Shown here: positions 24,250-32,888 of the stretch, piece after piece
How positions within the stretch are numbered: the first letter of the stretch is position 1
Layout of the letters: every line of letters starts with the position of its first letter
Notes under the pieces: model-generated
Told to the model about the DNA's origin: nothing
The model's database searches: none
The model's input: the letters and a program-made list of their open reading frames with translations, nothing else
Translations under genes and position numbers: made by a program
Assembly (NCBI GenBank): GCA_002284615.2
Contig: MU070036.1
Location: 104,865 to 145,404, forward strand
Source: Dunaliella salina
Lineage: Eukaryota; Chlorophyta; Chlorophyceae; Chlamydomonadales; Dunaliellaceae
Direction of reading: 5' to 3'
Length of the DNA stretch: 40,540 nt

Positions 24250-27200
24250 ACACACACACACACGCGCAAGCAAAAGGCCAATCTTCCAAACTTTTTATGC
24301 AGAGTTGTGCCTCAGGGATGGCATGAAAAAGTTTGAGGAGCAAGGCCGGGGAGGCTCAGAAAGCTTCCTGAGAGAGACCTCCCCTCAAGGTAGATAATTT
24401 AGTATCCATTAGAGCACAACTTGCAAGCAATTTTGTTCAGCATTACCACATGCTAAGTGAATCATGGTTGGCTGTGTCATCATGTAGGGAGGATTAAAAA
24501 GAATAAAACGGAGAACTATGCAGGCAGTGGAAGCAGGCCCTCTATCCATATGGAGGAAAAAGAGGATGAGTACTTGGTGTCCACGCACTCAGAATTCCCT
24601 CTGCCAAAACCATTGAGAAAACGTGCCATTGAGAACTCGCAATACAAATGATTGAATAAATGAGTGAGTCCATGAGTCCATGAGCAGAGAAAAAAAAAGT
24701 CAAAAAATAGCAGTTTGACAAATTGATTACCCACCCAGAAGGACTCATCAATTGGATGTAAAAAAGAGAACTAATGCAATGCAAGGAAAAAGATCTGAGT
24801 GCATCACACCTCATTGAGGTTGCCCTTGATGTTCAAGTTGCCTTTATCCAGTGCACTTCTCAGGGAGCCGCCTTCACAGTACTCCTGTGAGTTTCATTCA
24901 AAGGTGTGCAGTATGCATCAGTAGAGATGTTTGATTATAAGCAGGAAAGGTGCAATGCAAGGGCGCAGGCAATGAATGAGTTAAAAAGCAAGACACGGCT
25001 CCTGTGCAGGGGAACTGCAGCTTTTATGGCTGCCCAAAGCATGGGGTAATGCATACCCCCTGCATTAGGTGCCGAGGTTATATATGATGGAAAGTTTCTG
25101 AATTTCATGAGCATGTCACGAATGATGACTTGCATGTTGGTGCCTGCAGGTCATGAAATAGTGGGTAAATATCAAGGCAAGGGACAGGAAAGAAAAGTCT
25201 ATGCAGGCCAGAGATCATGTGCATTAAGGGGGTTGGTTCCCCAACTAGCAAGCTAGCAAGGGCCTCACCAAAAAGGCATGCTGCGTTGCTTGTCCAGAAC
25301 GTGATGCATGTTGATGTTCATTTTCCTTTCCTTTTGTGGCAGAGGGGAAGGTTGCCATGACGACAGCCTTTGGTCTAGCTAAGCTGCGTGTCCCCTTCCT
25401 TTTCCCTTTCCTCACCATTACAATTGATGCTGATGAGGTCTGGTCCAGATCTACAGGAGAGGACGCTGTGTGGTACTGCCTGCAAATGACAAGAAACAAA
25501 GTGCAGGGACAAGAAGAGCAAGGGTTAAACTGGCTTGAGAGATCCTCGGCTGTGTGAGCCCATGTGTCTCATATTCCCTAAATGATGCGGGGCGTGCACT
25601 CATTTCAGTGGCATCGCTCTCATTTCAGCATTGCTCTCATTTCAGTGGCATTGCTCTCATTTCAGTGGCATTCTTGTGTAGGTCGATGCCAACCAGTTTT
25701 TCTGCCCGGGCAATTCCTTAGGAAAGGGAAGGAAAAGGAAAAGCTACGCAAGCAGGACTAGCCCCCAAGCATCACAGGGGAACGACCTTAGCCTTACCTT
25801 AATTCTGGAGTCATCTTCATTTGATTGGCATATGCCTAGGAGGCCTCATTTCAGCTTTGATCTGATTTTAGTGACATTGCTCTCATTTCAATGGCATTGC
25901 TCTCATTTCAGTGACATTGCACTCATTTCAGTGGCATTGCTCTCATTTCAGTGGCATTCTTGCATAGGTCAATGCAAATCAATTCTTCTGCCTGGGCAAT
26001 TCCTTAATTTTGGGGTCATCTTCATTTGATTGGCATATGCCTGGGAGGCCTCATTTTTGAGAAATTCAGGACGCAAACAACCAGGAGTGCCTCGTTACAC
26101 AGAGTGTTTTCTTCCTCAAAGAGTTGTCTTTATAACAAGCTGCTGCACTGCTGCACAAGGATTGAGCCCTTGTTCAATGTTGCATAGCTCATGGACAACC
26201 TGCTTTGCCTCAAAATCATCCTAACCATGATGTGTTACACAGAAATTTTACCAATGCACTCAGCCAGCCAAAGTAGCTCTTGATGTACACAGCCAGACCT
26301 GAATCACAAACAAAGGTTCACTGACCATCATGCATGCTGCCATCCATGATGCTTCCATCCATGATGCTGACCATCATGCATGCAGTGCTGTGTGCTGCCA
26401 GGTCAGTGAAATGTATAGGACGGGGACCTTGCATGACAGCATGCTGCCAGACCTGCATTGCTCAATTTACCTACTTTTTCCGTTAATCCAACCACCATAA
26501 GTGATTGACAATATTTCCAATGCTTTTTCAAAGCGTACTCGTTCGAAGCAAACAATGTTTTTCCCACTCTTTTCTGTTAACCCACTCGTAGGTAGCAGAC
26601 AGCGTGACCAGGTCCGTCGTTGTGTTGCTTTTGCCATTCCTGGGAACTCCTGGAAGCTTGTGCCGGCTCTCTATGAAAGCTGTGTATGTAGAAATGACGT
26701 TTGGATGCCTGCACCCAAAGCGTTGGAATACGAGGAAGCAGACTGGGCCACAGAATTGGAGATTATTGAGCATACTTGGATACCTGCACCAAAACATTGA
26801 AACTGAGAGAAACAGACAGTGAATCACAGGGAGGAAGCTTGGGCCCATTTGGATGCCCGCAACAAAAGCATCGGAATACAAGGGAACAGACTGTGATTCA
26901 CAATAAGGAAGCTTGAGCGTGTTTGGGTGCCTGCACCCAAGTTATTGATTCAATAGTAAACAAGAAAAACAGGCTGTGAGTCTTGTGAAGGAAGCTTAGG
27001 CATCTTTGGATGCCTGCACCCAAAGCATTGGAACAGAGGGAAACAAATGTGATTCATAGGAAGGAAGTTTGGGCAAATTGGGATGCCTGCACCCAAACCA
27101 GCATTGGAACAAAGAGAAACAAAGTGCACGTTTCAGAAAGTAGCTCTGCTCATGATCAAGCGTCACTGAACGGAGATCAGGTGCAGCAGCAGGAGGATCA

Positions 27201-27719
27201 AAGGCGCCGTCACATACGGAAAGTCATGATGTCCTTGTGTCGTCCAAATCTTGCATTGCGCAGACAGGCAAAAAGCACACAGTGCAAATTGTAATGATGA
27301 CAACAAGGCTGACCGTGTGTGCGTTTGAAATAAGATTGGGAGGTCAACGGAAACAAGCAAATGGACTCCTTACAAAAATCAACGAGAAAGGAATTGCAGA
27401 CCTGCAACTGGGTTGATCACTTTGTTGCCCCAATCGCATTCAGTCCCATTAACCCCAGGTATTCCCGGTGTGTGTGTGTGTTTTCCTGGGATGTCAACTC
27501 TGTGCGATTATCCCCTTCCTTTTCAATGCAAATCCGCACTGTGGCAAACGCACAGCGCTGCCTTCTCCTGAATGCTTTCCTATCAGGCCCCTCTAATTAA
27601 CAACTTGAGGCTTAAAAGATCATATTTCCTTTTCCAGCGCAGCATAGCATAATAGGCAAACACAGTACCTCACCTGAGGCAGAAGCACAGCACTGCCTGC
27701 TCCTCAATGCTTTTCATGC

Positions 27720-27774
<55 letters not shown>

Positions 27775-27974
27775 TTTGGAGGAAGCAGACGCGAGTGAAA
27801 AAAAAAAGTTCTCACCTGAGGCAGATGCAAAGCACTGCCTCCTCCTCAATGCTTTGCATGCTCTGCTGATGCTGATGCTGCTGCTGCACTTTGAGGCAGC
27901 AGATACAAGTGAAAAAAAAAAGTCCTCACCTGAGGCAGAAGCACAGCACTGCCTGCTCCTCAACGCTTTTCATG

Positions 27975-28024
<50 letters not shown>

Positions 28025-28111
28025 TTTGGAGGCAGCAGACGCAAGTGAAAAAAAAAAGTCCTCACCTGAGGCAGACGCAAAGCACTGCCTCCTCCTCAAT
28101 GCTTTGCATGC

Positions 28112-28145
<34 letters not shown>

Positions 28146-30507
28146 CATGGAGGCAGCGGACCCGTGTGACAAGATTAAAAAAAGGGTCCTCACCTCGCGC
28201 TTGCCTATCCTTCCTTCTTCCAGGAGCAATTTTCTTTCTTTTAGCAAAGGCCCAGATGGGACATCACTATGTCCTTGAGTCGGTGTAAAAACAAAACAAA
28301 ACGAAACCACCTGAGGCAGATGAACAGCGCCGCCTCCTCCTCAATGCTTTGCATGCTCTTCTCTTGCTGCCAGACCTAGGAGTCAGCGGACCTGTGTGCC
28401 AAAAAAAAGGAGGTCCTCACCTGAGGCAGATGCACAGCACTGCCTCCTCCTCAATGCTTTGCATGCTCTGCTCCTGCTGCTGGACCGTGGAGGCAGTAGA
28501 CCCGCGTTGGCCAGGGGTCTCTGAATGCAAAGGCTTCATGGGAATGACCTTAATTGCTGCCGGCTTTCCTCTCCATGTACCTGCATTGAGGAGGCACAGC
28601 ATTTCATTCATCTGCTTGCCTTCCTTGTCAAATAAATCCAAGGATCCTGCGTCAATGGCCTTGATCTGGGAATCAGTCCACCAGCTAACACGTCCAAGTA
28701 CTTGCATTGAGAAGGCACAACACCTCATTCATCTGTTTGCCTTCCTCGTCAAGTAAATCCAAGGATCCTGCGTCAACGGCCTTGATCTGGGAATCAGTCC
28801 ATCAGCTAACACGTCCAAGTACTTGCATTGAGAAGGCAGAGCACCTCATTCATCTGTTTGCCTTCCTCGTCAAATAAATCCAAGGATCCTACGTCAATAG
28901 CCTTGATCTGGGAAGTAGTCCACCAGCTAACACGTCCATGTACCTGCATTGAGAAGGCACAGCACCTCATTCATCTGTTTGCCTTCCTCGTCAAGTAAAT
29001 TTAAGGATCCTGCATCAATGGCCTTGATCTGGGAATCAGTCCACCAGCTAACATGTCCAAGTACTTGCATTGAGAAGGCACAGCACCTCACTCATCTGTT
29101 TGCCTTCCTTGTCAAGTAAATCAAAGGATCCTGCGTCAATGGCCTTGATCTGCAAGTAAACTCACCTGTGCAGCAAGCCAGCAAGAAAAGAAAAGAAAAG
29201 AAAAGAAAACTACGCAGGCGGTGAAAGCACTCCCCACAAGCAAGCCAGCAAACAGACCCTGATTTCCAGCCTTGGCCCACAAAAAAGAGCAGAGAAAAAG
29301 GGAAAAACACCTGCTTATGATACAGCTCAGCACACCTGTCCACACACCTGTCAATGATTGGGGAAGTTGCCACTTCCTATGAACACATGCACCACGCCAG
29401 CACATGGCTGACAGTGCACCATCACCTCTAGCATCTGAATCACATACTCTGCTTCTCACTTGCCGCGGTGCATCATTACTCTTGCATCTCACTTACCACA
29501 ATGCACTACTATCTGAGCATCGGAATCACACATTTTGCTTTTAACCTATTGCTCAATCAATGCCTGCACAGCTGCATTTAAGCAACGGCACCTCCTCTTG
29601 CCTGCGCTCAGGCTTTGTAAACTGAGTCTATATCAAGTAATGTCTGATACAAATTCCCTTTAGGAGCAAATACAGGGTGTCTTCCGGAAGCCTAATGGTA
29701 AATGCTGTGAGCATTAACCATCAACCATTCCTCACCTACTTGCACGCTCCCGTAGCTGCCCTTCCCAATCTTCTGAGGGCAAAAGCAGGTCATTTCCCTC
29801 ACCTAAGTGCACGCTCCCATAGCTGCCCTTCCCAATCAGCCTTGTGGAGGTGACCTCCGAGGGGTCCATGAGGTGCTGCATCTGAGGCAGAAGGCCCACA
29901 ATGTCTGTACTTTGGTGCCCACTCATTGTGCTCATGAGTGAGCCTTCCCCTGGGCTCATCATGCTTGTTGTGGGGGAGCCACCTATGGGGCTCATCATGC
30001 TTGCTGCGGGGGAGCCGCCCAAGGTGCTCATCACGCCCATGTCTGGAGAGCCGCCAGCGTTGCTCATTGTGCTCGTAATGAGGGAGTCGCCCATTGTGCT
30101 CGTCACACTCCTGGTCAAAGAGCCACTCGGGGGGCTCCGGAGGGTCGGCAGGATGGACTCCCTGTTACTACAACTGTTGCTGCTGCACCCCCCCTCCCCC
30201 ATGCCTCTGAGACTGCAGTCCGAGGCCCAAGGTACTCCTGGGGCACCCAAGGGGCTGCCATCCGGAATGTGGGCTTCCTGGGGTGTGAGTGTGCTGCACG
30301 GCTGCAGGACTGGCAGCGGCAATTTGCACATGGCTTGTGCTACGCTGTCGGAGGGGTGAGGCACTGCATCGCCACTGGAGCCCACGCCCTCCCCTAATAA
30401 AGGCACAGGGCAGGGATTCATCCCTACTCTGGGTGGTACGACATTGCTCGGGGGATCTAGCCAGCCTGAGTTGATGGTTTCAGGGAGCAAAGGAGTGATG
30501 TGGAGTA

Positions 30508-30563
<56 letters not shown>

Positions 30564-32803
30564 TGCTGCTGTTGCTGCTGCTTTGGTTGCTGAGACTGCA
30601 GGAAAGGCGAGGGTGACACGGAAGCAACCACCTCCCCAGCCAGTGCCGGCCCGGCTGCCACTTCACAGCTGGCTCTGTTGCTGCTTTGGGGGCTCACATG
30701 AGCACACAGGTGCGTTGATTGAAGCGAGAGATCAGAAGACCTATTGGTCTCAGGTGGTGGCAGCGGACAGTCCAACCCTGTCCATACCTCTCCCAGGAGA
30801 GGAGTTTCATCCAACTCTGCACCAGAGAGCTTGTGCAAATGGCTGAATTCTCCCTCCCACCCCATCACGCCCTGCCTTGCCTCCTCCCCTAGCTCCTGGA
30901 CTCCTCCCTCACATCCCCAGTGCTGACTGCCCTCGCGCCACCTCTGGTCCTGCAACTCCTGCTGGTTGCTTTGAAAGCCCTCAGCTTGGCAGGAGAGGGA
31001 AGCCTCAGGGCACTTCTGGTCCTCCCACTCCAGCTGGTTTTGTTGAGAGTGGTCCTGAGACTTTAGCGCGCCGGAACCCATCTTCATAATTTCAGCAAAG
31101 CCCATGCCACTCATGCGCCAATTTAAGCTTGATGGAGCGCCACGGCTATCAGGGCCTGCTGTGCGGCCAGAACAGATTGCTGGCGGCACGGGGCTCTCCC
31201 TCCCTGCATGTTGAGTGATGAGGTGAACAACAACGACAGAGGTCCTTACAAGAGTATGATGAATTGGTGCAGGAAGAGTTTTCTCTGCCAATGTGGTTTT
31301 TACTTTCCATGATGAATGGCCTGGATTGTTTGTGAATGTGCACTCCCTGCTTGAAAGAGGTCTAAGCAATTGCCATGAGAGGCTCTGGGAAGGACCAAAA
31401 AGGCATCATAGCAGCCCTTATGTGCCTTTTGAAATGAGATCCGAGGCCAATGAGGGAGAATGATTGCCCAAATAATACATGCGCTTTTGGATCAGACTTT
31501 TGAATGGGTAGATTGTGGGGCACCGGTGGGGGCTCACAAAACCGGCTGGTCGCATGGCTTTTCTGGTAGTGCCCTTGCAACCCCCCCCCCCTCCCTCCCC
31601 TCCCCCACCCAAATCCCTTATGAACGCTGTCAGGACCTGGTGTGCGCAGTTTTTTCCATTTAGTGTTTCTTCCAAGCCTCCTAACACCGGTGCTTAAACC
31701 TCGTTGCGCTCTTCTTTTCAACAGTTTTGCGCATGAGTACTTGACCAGGCCTCGCATGCACTGCTAGTAGACAAAGTGTTGGCCTGGAATGTGCTAGAAA
31801 TAAAAATGAGAGATGGGGCTGGATGGACTCAGGACAAGTGAAAAGAAAAGAAAAGTCTACGCAGGCCAGAGGCTGCGTGCATGAAGGGAGGGCCCACTAA
31901 CTAGGACAGGTGTCACTGCTGAAGCAGGCTCCCTTGCTTTCACTGTGAAAATTGGATTGGTCATTGGAATTCTGTCACTGCTGAAGCAGACCTCTTGGGA
32001 TTCACTGCACCTCTATGGGCAAAGGACTGATGCCCATGCTGAAACAAATCTCCCGGGTGGCACAGCATTTTAATGGACATCCTTGCAGAAGACATGGGAC
32101 AGGTGTCCATGCTGAGACAGACCTTGCAGGCGTTGCAGCATTTAAATGGACATCCTTTATACTTTTTCAATGCAAACCTTCTGAAAAAAAGAGAAAAAAA
32201 GAAGAGGAAAAACTATGTCAGCAGAGAAACTCTCCCTACACCAATTAAGGAAGAGGAGACACATTGGCTTATAAAGAGCCATGAGCTCTCTCCACCACAA
32301 GAAATGAGGCAAGACATACTAATAGGGATCTGGAGGCTTACTATAAGCACCTGGCTCAAGAACCTGGCTTTGGGTTGTACTCTTGTTTTTGATAGCACGA
32401 TGTCTGGAAACAAGTTTGTGGGCACATTGAACAGAATGGGCATGAAGCTGTTGAGCAAGCTTAGTGGCACGTAGGTGATCCAGCCCTAGTTGTTTGAATT
32501 GCTTCAGGATGTACTCAGTATAAATAGTTCCACCGACACCCAGGAGGACAGGGTGAATTGTTTTTGCTTTAGTGCTTTGAGTTTACAGAGGTCTGCATGC
32601 TGCTGCTTAGCCGCGTTAACTGATGCTCTGGCCTTATTTCTTCACAGAACTTAATTTCTTTTGGGTGCACATGGTGGAACTTTTGTCACACTGGAGGAAC
32701 GTGCAAACACGCCAGGGCTAACTGAAATGTTTTCCGTTCACCACACACAACCTAACAGGTTGGACCTATGGTTCAGCTCTCAGCACCTACATCATGGCCA
32801 GGT

Positions 32804-32888
<85 letters not shown>

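Noticed and set aside
23859..24397. Open frames spanning the N run and CA repeat
   Set aside because: They consist of undefined residues and alternating His-Thr or Val-Cys from a dinucleotide repeat.
27661..28410. All alpha-C exon copies spliced in tandem as a repeat protein
   Set aside because: Acceptors available in the CAG tracts start at codon boundaries, while exon 3 leaves two bases. Tandem inclusion would shift the frame.
28581..28728. The SQIKAIDAGSLDLFDKEG frame read as coding sequence upstream of the VAIK exon
   Set aside because: The GCAG|GTAC junction and the perfect phase with the P-loop exon place it in the intron. It is part of the 121-bp repeat, which changes frame each unit.
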